Position numbers and translations under genes: made by a program. Below, one piece after another: positions 29,150 to 36,655 of a stretch of DNA of 64,000 nt. The notes beneath the pieces were generated by a model that saw only the letters and a list, made by a program, of their open reading frames with translations, ran no database searches and was not told the origin of the DNA. Each line of letters starts with the position of its first letter. Position 1 is the first letter of the stretch. The stretch is from Cellulomonas gilvus ATCC 13127. Lineage in GTDB: Bacteria > Actinomycetota > Actinomycetes > Actinomycetales > Cellulomonadaceae. The stretch lies in NCBI RefSeq assembly GCF_000218545.1, contig NC_015671.1, positions 806,001-870,000 on the forward strand, read 5' to 3'.

Positions 29150-30492
29150 TCTTCCCCTGGGTGCGGTCGCGGGTCAGGCGGTGCTGCGGATGACGGGTGG
29201 GTCGACGCGGTCGCGGGCGTCGCGCTGCGACGTCGGACCAGGACGACGGCGGTGGCGGCGAGGGCTGCCGTGAGCAGGCCGCCCGCGCCCAGCGCGGCGA
29301 CCGGGACGCCTGCCCCGTCATCGGCCGAGGGTGCGGGTGCCGCGGTCGCGGATGCGCTCGGCACCGCCGGGGCGGGCTCCGTCGCCGGGGCCGCCGGGGT
29401 CGGGGTGGGCTCGGGCGAGGCGCTCGCACCCGGCGCGGGCGGCGGGTCCTGCACCTCGTCGTACGTGGGCACGCTCAGCTCGCGACGGTCCAGCAGCGGG
29501 TTCTCGTCGGGGTAGCGCGTCGGGTCCTTCTCGAGCATGTGCCGCACGTTGACCCGGCCGTGCCCGTACTCCGGGTCGCGGAACAGCTCGTGGTCCTCGC
29601 TCTCGGTGTTGCGGACCAGCGTCTGCAGGATCTGGTCGGCCGTCGCGTCGGGGTAGGCCGACCACACGAGCGCGAGGGCCGCCGCCGTGTAGGCCGTGGC
29701 GCTCGACGAGCCGTTCTTCTCCTCGGCGCCCCGCAGGTCCTCGGTGATGTGCCGGATGCCCTCGCCGGGCGCGACGACGTCGGCGCCGGGAGGCGCACCG
29801 TCCCACAGCTTCCCGTCGGGTCCCACGGAGTTCACGGCGACCACGCCGTTGTGCGCCGCGGGGTAGCCTCGACCGCCGTCGGGCTCGACCGCGGCGACGA
29901 CGATCACGCCGGCGTGCAGCGCACGTGCGATCGCGTCGCCGTCGCCGGGGGACTCGGTGCTGAGCGAGATCGAGATGATGTCCGCCCCGTCGGCCACGGC
30001 CTGGTCGATCGCGGCCGCGTACACGGTCCCCCCGTACGCCGTCGTCTCGGGGTAGCACTTCCCCTCGGGCGCGCCCGCGGGCGCGGTGAGCGCCGAGTAG
30101 AAGGAGACGGACGCATCGGGCGCCACGCCACGGATGCCGACTCCCTCGCCGGTGCCGATCACGAGCGAGGTCATCGTCGTGCCGTGCGCGGCGTCCGAGG
30201 AGTCCGTCACGGCGGGCATCGCCGTGCCCAGCGGCTCGTCGGCGCAGAACGACGGCTCGTGCACGGTGAGGTCGGTCCCGACGAGGTCGCCGACGTCCGT
30301 CTGGATCGCGGTGTCGATCACCGCGACCCGGACACCCTCGCCCGTGGCCTCGCGGTGCAGACGCTCCATACCGGTCTTCGTGAAGTACCACAGGCCGTCG
30401 TCGGTGTCCGTGGCGGCCTGCGCCGGCGCCGCGAGCGACGCACCCAGCACCGACGCGAGCGCGCCGACGAGAAGGGTGCGAGGTCGCGTCAT
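29146..30492 (-). CDS. mycP: Mycosin-like subtilase (S8 family), first copy, atypical active site
   Basis: 448 residues with a signal peptide (about 1-27, ending AQAA), a subtilisin fold and a C-terminal transmembrane anchor (about 408-430) after a Pro/Ala-rich stalk: the mycosin layout. Catalytic Asp60 (VAVIDTAIQ), His103 (AAHGTTMT) and Ser263 (SSSATAYTAA) are present. The oxyanion-hole Asn is not: where subtilases have AAGN, this protein has AAVEPDGG around residues 200-207. The second mycosin at 34,608 keeps SAGN. Activity may therefore be reduced or altered. Both ends overlap neighbours by four bases (ATGA, GTGA). Confidence 0.88.
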   Translation of the reverse strand: MTRPRTLLVGALASVLGASLAAPAQAATDTDDGLWYFTKTGMERLHREATGEGVRVAVIDTAIQTDVGDLVGTDLTVHEPSFCADEPLGTAMPAVTDSSDAAHGTTMTSLVIGTGEGVGIRGVAPDASVSFYSALTAPAGAPEGKCYPETTAYGGTVYAAAIDQAVADGADIISISLSTESPGDGDAIARALHAGVIVVAAVEPDGGRGYPAAHNGVVAVNSVGPDGKLWDGAPPGADVVAPGEGIRHITEDLRGAEEKNGSSSATAYTAAALALVWSAYPDATADQILQTLVRNTESEDHELFRDPEYGHGRVNVRHMLEKDPTRYPDENPLLDRRELSVPTYDEVQDPPPAPGASASPEPTPTPAAPATEPAPAVPSASATAAPAPSADDGAGVPVAALGAGGLLTAALAATAVVLVRRRSATPATASTHPSSAAPPDPRPHPGEE

Positions 30493-30881
30493 GCCATGCC
30501 CATGCCGCCCGGCACCCGGTGGCCGGGGGCGTACGGCCCGTACATCGGCAGGGGGTCGAGGCGCGCGGCGAGCCGGGCGAACAGCGCCTGGATGTCCTCG
30601 TCGGTCGCCTTGGTGTTCGCGACCATCTTGTCCAGCTCGTCGCGCATGGTCTCCACGCGCGTCCGCAGCTCGGCGAGCTTCTCGGAGAACACCGCGAGCT
30701 GGCTCGCGTAGGTCTGCGCGAAGTACGTGGGGGAGGACGCCCTCGACCAGGTGTCGGCCGTCTGGTTGCTCTCGACCCGCGCGGCGCGCGTGCGCACGCT
30801 CTCGAGCTGGTCGAACAGCTCGAGCAGCGCGTTCAGCTGCTGCTTGACGAGGTCGGCATCGATGCTGACGCCGCTGCTCAT
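30489..30881 (-). CDS. WXG100-like helical protein without the glycine, 130 residues
   Basis: Two amphipathic helices joined at TADTWSRASS, where the WXG turn would be W45-S-R47, so the Trp is kept and the Gly is lost. A coiled helix from about residue 55 to 108 is followed by a flexible Pro/Gly/Met-rich tail (residues 109-130). No YxxxD/E motif. The ATG follows a GGGGGAG ribosome binding site. Its stop overlaps the mycosin start as ATGA. Probably a diverged WXG100-superfamily substrate or chaperone specific to this mycosin and PPE-like gene. Confidence 0.75.
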   Translation of the reverse strand: MSSGVSIDADLVKQQLNALLELFDQLESVRTRAARVESNQTADTWSRASSPTYFAQTYASQLAVFSEKLAELRTRVETMRDELDKMVANTKATDEDIQALFARLAARLDPLPMYGPYAPGHRVPGGMGMA

Positions 30882-30953
30882 GGGGCTCCCCCTGGAGTCG
30901 TGGTGATGCGTCGTTCGCCACCCGTTCCGGGTGACCTGAGCCGGAGGTGCGGT

Positions 30954-30984
30954 ACCGGGCCGCGGCGGTTCGCCGCGGCCCGGT
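30954..30984 (-). terminator. 14-bp hairpin after WXG100 pair copy 2
   Basis: ACCGGGCCGCGGCG and its exact reverse complement with a GTT loop, seven bases past the stop of the WXG100 gene at 30,991. It is the counterpart of the longer palindrome at 26,941. It lies between this pair and the downstream WXG-like/mycosin genes on the same strand, so it may reduce read-through and keep the small proteins in excess. Confidence 0.55.
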
Positions 30985-30990
30985 GGGTGG

Positions 30991-31275
30991 TCACCAGCGT
31001 GCGGCGTTGGCGCGCTCGGTGGCCTGGTAGTCCTCGTTGGACGTGGTGACCGCCTGGCCGATCTGGGCCAGCAGGGCCTTCATGTCGGTGATGGCGGTGG
31101 TCCACTTGGCGCGGGCTGCCTCGTAGGAGGTCGAGGCCTCACCGGACCAGTTCGCGCGCAGGGGCGCCAGGGACTGGTCCATGTCGTTGAGGCGGCTCTC
31201 GATGTTGCCGGCGCCGGACTGGATGTCAGCGGCGGCCGTGGCCAGTCCGCCGAAGTTGACCTTCAGGTCGCTCAT
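30991..31275 (-). CDS. WXG100 (ESAT-6-like) secreted protein, 94 residues, copy 2
   Basis: Same as the protein at 26,980-27,264 except Ser20 instead of Pro20. WXG turn W43-S-G45, export motif YQATE at residues 83-87, same AGAAGGGGAA ribosome binding site. The gene heads towards the WXG-like, mycosin and PPE-like genes on the minus strand, with the hairpin at 30,954 in between. Confidence 0.93.
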   Translation of the reverse strand: MSDLKVNFGGLATAAADIQSGAGNIESRLNDMDQSLAPLRANWSGEASTSYEAARAKWTTAITDMKALLAQIGQAVTTSNEDYQATERANAARW

Positions 31276-31288
31276 CGGGTTCCCCTTC

Positions 31289-31600
31289 TCAGCCCAGACG
31301 CCCGGACAGTCGCGTGAACGCGGACTGCTGGGTGTCGTCGGACGCGGTGTAGGTCGACTGCGACTGCAGCAGGTTGGACTCGAACTCGTTGAGCGCCGAG
31401 ACGATCTTGTTCGCGTCCTCACGCCAGCGGACCATCAGCTGGTTGAACGCGACCGCGCCCTGGCCCTGCCAGTGCGACCCGATCCCGGCCAGCTTGCCCT
31501 CGAGTGCGGACAGCTCGCGCTGCAGCTCGCCGCGCGTGCGTGCGACGACGTCGGCTCCCTGCTTGATCGCACCATCTGCTGCGGAGACCTCTGTTGCCAT
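31289..31600 (-). CDS. WXG100 (CFP-10/ESAT-6-like) secreted protein, 103 residues, copy 2
   Basis: Protein identical to that at 27,278-27,589: WXG turn W44-Q-G46 and YTASD export motif at residues 84-88. Starts at the ATG behind GGGGGAGG. First gene of the minus-strand unit and divergent from the second EccD gene, with about 270 bases between start codons. Confidence 0.93.
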   Translation of the reverse strand: MATEVSAADGAIKQGADVVARTRGELQRELSALEGKLAGIGSHWQGQGAVAFNQLMVRWREDANKIVSALNEFESNLLQSQSTYTASDDTQQSAFTRLSGRLG

Positions 31601-31815
31601 GACACCTCCCCCGTGCCCGACCCGTGCGGGCCGATGCCTCACCCGCCCCGGACGGGACGCGCCAGTCCCGGCGAAACGCCGCGAAACCGACGGAACCATA
31701 ACCGACGGGGTGGGGCTTCGTCCTGCCGGGCAACCGTCCTGGGCCCCATCCGGGGCCACTCTCCCCCGATCGGCGGACGCCGCAGGTCGGGACGCACCGC
31801 CCGATCGGGCGTGAC

Positions 31816-31821
31816 TATGCT
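31816..31821 (+). promoter_or_regulatory. Candidate -10 element for the eccD2-eccB-mycP unit
   Basis: TATGCT lies 48 bases before the GTG of the second eccD in the divergent region, preceded by a GTGAC stretch. No convincing -35 element is visible at the usual distance, so this is a weak call. Confidence 0.3.
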
Positions 31822-31869
31822 GACCGACGTCCTGCGCACCCCGACCACGGGCGATCGTGCGGGCACGAC

Positions 31870-33255
31870 GTGACCGACGACCAGCCGACGAGCCAGCCGA
31901 GGACGCCGATGACCGATCCGAGCACGCCGACCCCGGTCGGCACCCTGCTGCGGATCTCCGTGTCGAGCGCCGACCGGCGGATCGACCTGGGCGCACCGGG
32001 CAACGTCGCGGTCGTCGAGATCGTCCCGGGCCTCGCCCGCGCGCTGGGGGTGCTCGACGCGGGGTCGGTCTACGGCGGGTACCACCTGGTCACCGCGGCG
32101 GGCGTGCCGCTCGACCCGGCGCGCAGCCTCCTGGCCTCGGGTGTCGAGGACGGCGAGGTGCTGACGCTCGAGGTCGGTGCCGCGCGCCCGGAGCCGCGTG
32201 TGTACGACGACGTCGTCGAGGCCGTCGCGGACGCGGTCGAGACCCGGTTCCGCCCCTGGACGCCGCACGACAGCGCGCTGGGTGCGGCGTGGGGAGCGGC
32301 CGCGCTGCTCGCCGCGACGGGTCTGCTGCTGCTCGGCGCGGCGTCCGACGAGCCGCTGCCGCCCGTGGTCGCGGCCGTCGGTGCGTTGCTCGCGGTGGTG
32401 GCCGGTGCGGTCGTCGCCCGGGTCGGGCGCGATGCGGCCGCGGCACGCGTGCTGGTCCTGTCCGGCGGTCTGCTGGGCGCGGTCGCGGGGCTCACCCTCG
32501 GTGAGACCGCACCGTCCTGGGGGTGGCCCGCGGCTGCGGCCGGCGCGGGGCTCGCGGTGGCCGCGGTGCTCGCCGCCGCGGCGCTGCCGGACGCGCGCGA
32601 GGTCGCGGTGGGCCCGGGGGCGCTGGGTCTCGCGCTCGGCGTCGTGGGGGCGACGGTCGAGCTCGCGCCGGCCGAACCCGCGCACGTGCTCGCGGTGCTC
32701 GTCGCCGTGGTGCTGACCGCGAGCATCGGGGTTCCGTGGCTCGCGCTGGCGACCACGCCGCTGCGTGTGGTCTCGCCGCGCAGCGACGCGGAGATCCTGC
32801 TCGACCCCGTCGCGGTCGACGCCGACCGCGTGCAGCGCCAGCTGGACACGGGCTACCGCGTCCAGCTCTCGCTGCGGGTGTGCGTCGGGCTGCTGACGAT
32901 CGTCGCGACACCGACGCTCGTCGCGTCCGGCGTCCCCGCGACGCTCCTGGTCGTCGTGGGCTGGGTGGGCGTGCTGCTCGCGACCCGGCAGTCGTACGCG
33001 CGTGCCGACGTCTTCGTCGTGGTCGCGCTCGGGGTCGCGGGGCTGGCGCTGACGCTCGTCGTCGCCGCGCTGGTCCACCCCACCTGGCGGACCGGGCTCG
33101 TCGTCGCGGCAGGCGTCGCGGTGGCGGCGCTCGTCGCGCTGGGGCTCGTCGCGCCGCGTCGCCGCGTGGGCCTGGCGCGCGCGGGTGACGTGCTCGAGAT
33201 GACCGGCCTCGCCGTCCTGCTGCCGCTCGGCGTGGCCGCAGCCGGGCTGGTCTGA
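31870..33255 (+). CDS. eccD: EccD-like type VII secretion channel protein (second copy)
   Basis: 461 residues: a disordered Thr/Pro-rich start of about 25 residues, a ubiquitin-like domain of about 28-110, then about eleven hydrophobic helices. Same architecture as the EccD at 24,248 but strongly diverged. GTG start; an ATG at 31,909 is a possible alternative. It leads a tight unit with eccB (15-base gap), a mycosin and a PP2C phosphatase. Whether the two EccD proteins act as a heterodimer or belong to two alternative machines cannot be decided from sequence. Confidence 0.88.
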   Translation: MTDDQPTSQPRTPMTDPSTPTPVGTLLRISVSSADRRIDLGAPGNVAVVEIVPGLARALGVLDAGSVYGGYHLVTAAGVPLDPARSLLASGVEDGEVLTLEVGAARPEPRVYDDVVEAVADAVETRFRPWTPHDSALGAAWGAAALLAATGLLLLGAASDEPLPPVVAAVGALLAVVAGAVVARVGRDAAAARVLVLSGGLLGAVAGLTLGETAPSWGWPAAAAGAGLAVAAVLAAAALPDAREVAVGPGALGLALGVVGATVELAPAEPAHVLAVLVAVVLTASIGVPWLALATTPLRVVSPRSDAEILLDPVAVDADRVQRQLDTGYRVQLSLRVCVGLLTIVATPTLVASGVPATLLVVVGWVGVLLATRQSYARADVFVVVALGVAGLALTLVVAALVHPTWRTGLVVAAGVAVAALVALGLVAPRRRVGLARAGDVLEMTGLAVLLPLGVAAAGLV

Positions 33256-33270
33256 CGCGGCCCGCGCTCG

Positions 33271-34611
33271 ATGGCGACCAAGCGTGACCTCGTCGAGGCG
33301 CAGGCGTTCTCCCGCCGCCGCCTGCTGACCGCGTTCGTCAGCGGGGCCCCGGGCGGCCAGGAGCTCGAGCCCACCAAGCCGATGCGCGGCGTGGTCGCGG
33401 GCGTGGTGCTGAGCGTGCTCGTCGTGATCGGCTCGGTGGGCTGGGGGCTGCTGCAGCCCAAGCCGAACGACTGGCAGGACGACCGGCTGGTCGTCGTCAA
33501 GGACTCCGGAGCGCGGTACGTGTCACAGGGCGGCACGCTGTACCCGGTGCTCAACACGACGAGCGCGCGCCTGGCGATCGAGGCGGGCTCGTTCGACGTC
33601 ATCGTCGTCTCGCCCGACGTCATCGCGGACGCGCCGCGCGGGCGCACGGTCGGCATCGAGGGTGCGCCCGACTCGCCGCCCGCGCAGAGCGCGCTCGTGG
33701 GCACGGGCTGGACGGCGTGCGTCGCCGAGGACGGGATCGCCACGCACGTCGGCGTCCCTCTGGAGACCGAGGCGGCCCAGGCCGTGGTCGTCCAGGTCGC
33801 GGGCGAGACGTACGTGGTCGCGGACGGCGTGCGGCACCACGTGCCCGCCACGGACGCGCCCGCGGTGCTGCGGTCGCTGCAGCTCGACACCGCGACCCCG
33901 GTGGAGGCGAGGGCGGCCTGGCTCAACCTGTTCCCCGCGGGCAGCGACCTGGCCCCGCTGGAGGTCGAGGGCGCGGGCAGCCCAGCTCCGCCGGGTGCGG
34001 GGCTGGACGGGCTCGAGGTCGGGACGGTCGTGCGCGTCGGCGCCGTCGGCGTGACCAGTCGGACGTTCGTGGTGCTGGAGGACGGCGCGCTCGCGAGCCT
34101 GAGCGAGTTCGCCGGGGCCCTGTACGCGCTCGGCTCCGGCGCGCTGGGAGCCCAGGTCGAGGTCGCGCCAGCGGACATCCGCGGGGCCGCGTCCGCGGAC
34201 CCGCTCGGCGCCGACGACTGGCCGCAGGAGCTGGTCGAGCCGATGCCGGCCGAGCGTGCGCCGTGCGCGGTGCTGAGCACGGGGACGGCGCCCGGCGTGT
34301 CGCTGGTCTCGGCCGAGCCGCCCGCGGCCGCGGGCGTGGACGTGGTGCCAGGAGGCGGGGCGGTCTTCGTCGCACGCACGCAGGAGGGTGCGGCGGGTGC
34401 CTACGGGCTGCTCGACGAGACCGGCCGACGGTTCGGGCTGCCGGGCGCGACGTCCGACACGCTGCTGCGGCTCGGCTACACCGAGGACGACGTGGTCAGC
34501 GTCCCGCCCGCGTGGGCCGAGCTGTTCGCGCCGGGGCCGGAGCTGACACCCGAGGCAGCCTTCCCGGCCGAGGTGGCGGCGTCGGCGACCCCGACCGCCG
34601 GGACCCCGTGA
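33271..34611 (+). CDS. eccB: Type VII secretion protein EccB
   Basis: 446 residues. A short cytosolic N-terminus with MATKRDLVEAQAFSRRRL, typical of EccB, one transmembrane helix of about residues 40-60, then a large extracytoplasmic domain with the repeated-fold features of the family (for example WTACVAEDG and, later, PCAVLS, offering a cysteine pair). EccB caps the ESX membrane complex on the outer side and contacts the mycosin. The only EccB in the window, so it must serve either EccD. Stop overlaps the mycosin start as GTGA. Confidence 0.93.
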   Translation: MATKRDLVEAQAFSRRRLLTAFVSGAPGGQELEPTKPMRGVVAGVVLSVLVVIGSVGWGLLQPKPNDWQDDRLVVVKDSGARYVSQGGTLYPVLNTTSARLAIEAGSFDVIVVSPDVIADAPRGRTVGIEGAPDSPPAQSALVGTGWTACVAEDGIATHVGVPLETEAAQAVVVQVAGETYVVADGVRHHVPATDAPAVLRSLQLDTATPVEARAAWLNLFPAGSDLAPLEVEGAGSPAPPGAGLDGLEVGTVVRVGAVGVTSRTFVVLEDGALASLSEFAGALYALGSGALGAQVEVAPADIRGAASADPLGADDWPQELVEPMPAERAPCAVLSTGTAPGVSLVSAEPPAAAGVDVVPGGGAVFVARTQEGAAGAYGLLDETGRRFGLPGATSDTLLRLGYTEDDVVSVPPAWAELFAPGPELTPEAAFPAEVAASATPTAGTP

Positions 34612-35867
34612 GCGCCCGCGGGCGCCGCCGGGCCCCGCTGGCGCTGCTCGTGGCGGGTGGGCTGCTGGGCGGTGCCGTGCTGACGGGCGTGCCGGCCGGG
34701 CCGGCGGTCGCGGCGAGCCCGTGCCTGGAGCAGCCCGCGACGCCCATCCGGGACCGCGCGCCCGCGGAGAGGAGCCTGTCCGCGCAACGTGCCTGGCAGA
34801 CCGCGACGGGGGTGGGCGTCCTGGTCGCGGTCGTCGACTCGGGCGTCGACACGCGCAACCCGCACCTGACGCGCGCGGTGCGCCCGGGCACGGACCTGGT
34901 GGGCGGCGCGGGTGGTGCACCCGGGACCACCGACGTGTGGGGGCACGGGACCGCGCTGGCGGGCATCATCGCGGCCCGCAAGATCGAGGGCTCGGGCCTC
35001 GTGGGGCTCGCGAAGCAGGCCGACATCCTGCCCGTGCGCGTGTTCGTCGCCGACGACGCGCAGGCGGCGGATGCGGGCACGGGACCGTCCGCGCAGCGCA
35101 TCGCCGAGGGGATCCGCTGGGCGGCCGGGCACGGAGCGCAGATCATCAACGTCTCGCAGTCCACCAACGTGGACACGCCCGCGCTGCGCGACGCCGTGCG
35201 CGCCGCGACGGCAGCCGGAGCGCTGGTCGTGGCGAGCGCGGGCAACCGCGACACGGCCGAGAACAAGGAGGACCACGTCCGCTACCCGGCCGCGTACCCC
35301 GAGGTGCTCGGCGTCGCGGCCGTCGACGCGGACCTGCAGCCCACCACCGCCTCGATCCACGGCCCGCAGGTCGACGTGGCCGCGCCGGGCGCGTCGGTGC
35401 TCGCACCGAGGCCCGGCGGCGGCGACTGCGTGCTCGGGGACACGGCGCCCTCGTCGAGCTATGCGACCGCGTACGCGAGCGCGGCGGCGGCGCTGCTCGC
35501 GGAGCGCTTCCCGGACGAGACGCCGGCGCAGTGGAAGCACCGCCTCGAGGTCACCGCGGCCCGCGCGGGCGCGGACGTCCGGACCGACGAGACCGGCTGG
35601 GGCGTGATCCGGCCCGACGAGGCGCTCGCGTTCGTCGACGACGGCTCCGCGGTGGGGCCGACCAGCCCGGCGTTCCCCGAGGCCCCGCGCGCGACACCGA
35701 CCCCGGCGCCGATCGTCGTCGCGCACGAGGCCGACCCGCTCGCACCGGTGCGCGCCCAGGCGGTCTGGTGGGCGCTCGCGGGAGCGGCCGTGATCGCGTT
35801 CGGCGCGTTGGCGTGGCGGCTGGTCACGGCGGGGGCCGGGAGGTCCGCCCGGCGGGGACCGGGATGA
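34608..35867 (+). CDS. mycP: Mycosin (membrane-anchored subtilisin-like protease), second copy
   Basis: 419 residues with signal peptide (about 1-36), subtilase domain and C-terminal transmembrane helix (about 388-408). The full active site is present: Asp77 (VAVVDSGVD), His113 (WGHGTALAG), oxyanion Asn213 (ASAGNRD) and Ser284 (SSSYATAYA). Cys39 and Cys274 could form the disulfide seen in mycosins. Mycosins stabilise the ESX membrane complex and cleave some substrates. Start GTG overlaps the eccB stop; stop overlaps the PP2C start as ATGA. Confidence 0.93.
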   Translation: MSARGRRRAPLALLVAGGLLGGAVLTGVPAGPAVAASPCLEQPATPIRDRAPAERSLSAQRAWQTATGVGVLVAVVDSGVDTRNPHLTRAVRPGTDLVGGAGGAPGTTDVWGHGTALAGIIAARKIEGSGLVGLAKQADILPVRVFVADDAQAADAGTGPSAQRIAEGIRWAAGHGAQIINVSQSTNVDTPALRDAVRAATAAGALVVASAGNRDTAENKEDHVRYPAAYPEVLGVAAVDADLQPTTASIHGPQVDVAAPGASVLAPRPGGGDCVLGDTAPSSSYATAYASAAAALLAERFPDETPAQWKHRLEVTAARAGADVRTDETGWGVIRPDEALAFVDDGSAVGPTSPAFPEAPRATPTPAPIVVAHEADPLAPVRAQAVWWALAGAAVIAFGALAWRLVTAGAGRSARRGPG

Positions 35868-36604
35868 GCGCGCGCGTGCCACGGCTGCGCTGGGGCGCCG
35901 CGACCTCGCCCGGCGGACGCGCGGAGAACGAGGACGCGCTGCTGGCCGACCGCGACGTGTTCGTGGTCGCGGACGGCATGGGCGGGCACGACGCGGGTGA
36001 GGTCGCGAGCGCGGCCGCGGTCGCGACGCTGCGACCGCTGGCGGGGACCGCTCCCGGGCCGGACCGCGTCCGTGCGGCTGTCGTCGCGGCGCACGAGGCG
36101 GTGCGGGCCGTCCCGTCCGAGTCGTCGCGACGCCCGGGGACGACGTTGACCGGAGTGGTCGCGTGCGTGCACGAGGGTGTGCCGTGCTGGGTGGTGCTCA
36201 ACGTCGGGGACTCGCGGACGTACCGCATGGCGGGAGCCGTGCTCGAGCAGGTCACGGTGGACCACTCGGAGGTCGCCGAGCTCGTCGCCGGCGGCCTGCT
36301 GCCACCCGACGACGCGGCGCACCACCCGTGGCGGCACGTGGTCACGCGCGCGCTCGGGGGCGGGGCCACCACGGTCGAGCCGGACCTGTTCGTGATGGCG
36401 ATCAGCCCGGGCGACCGCATGCTCGCCTGCACCGACGGCCTGACCGACACGTTGCCCGACGCGCGCATCGAGGCCGAGCTCAAGGCGGCGCACGACCCGC
36501 AGGCCGCGGCCGACCGCCTGGTCGCCGCGGCGGTGGCCGCGGGTGCGGGGGACAACGTGACGGCGGTCGTGGTCGACGCGCTGCCACGGGCACGCGTGCG
36601 CTGA
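35864..36604 (+). CDS. PPM/PP2C-family serine/threonine protein phosphatase
   Basis: 246 residues, a complete PP2C domain without a membrane helix. Metal-binding and catalytic motifs: RAENEDALL, VADGMGGHDAGE, VLNVGDSRTYR, CTDGLTDTLPD and GDNVTAVVV. It removes phosphate from serine or threonine residues and is translationally coupled to the mycosin. With two FHA proteins in the same locus it points to control by phosphorylation, but no Ser/Thr kinase gene lies in the window, so the kinase must be elsewhere. Confidence 0.93.
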   Translation: MSARVPRLRWGAATSPGGRAENEDALLADRDVFVVADGMGGHDAGEVASAAAVATLRPLAGTAPGPDRVRAAVVAAHEAVRAVPSESSRRPGTTLTGVVACVHEGVPCWVVLNVGDSRTYRMAGAVLEQVTVDHSEVAELVAGGLLPPDDAAHHPWRHVVTRALGGGATTVEPDLFVMAISPGDRMLACTDGLTDTLPDARIEAELKAAHDPQAAADRLVAAAVAAGAGDNVTAVVVDALPRARVR

Positions 36605-36622
36605 GCCGCCGCGGACGAGGTG

Positions 36623-36651
36623 TTGACGCCGCGCGGCGTCGCCCCTACTGT
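36623..36651 (+). promoter_or_regulatory. Sigma70-type promoter of the alpha-amylase gene
   Basis: TTGACG at 36,623-36,628 and TACTGT at 36,646-36,651 are separated by 17 bases, close to the housekeeping consensus. The expected transcription start falls near 36,658, at the edge of the operator-like repeats. Confidence 0.7.
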
Positions 36652-36655
36652 CCGT

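Larger units (their letters stand above)
30954..31702. repeat. Direct repeat copy 2 (749 bp, WXG100 gene pair)
   Basis: Second copy of the repeat described at 26,943-27,691, in the same orientation. The match ends abruptly at CATAAC about 102 bases upstream of the first start codon; beyond it the two flanks are unrelated, so the two copies may have different upstream promoter sequences. Confidence 0.95.

Noticed and set aside
26943-31702. The direct repeats as an insertion sequence or composite transposon
   Set aside because: The repeat contains only WXG100 genes, has no transposase, no terminal inverted repeats and no visible target-site duplication.
18082-36604. EccE and EccA encoded in the secretion locus
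   Set aside because: No frame has the two-helix-plus-cytosolic-domain layout of EccE or an AAA ATPase like EccA; every sizeable gap is already occupied or under 300 bases.
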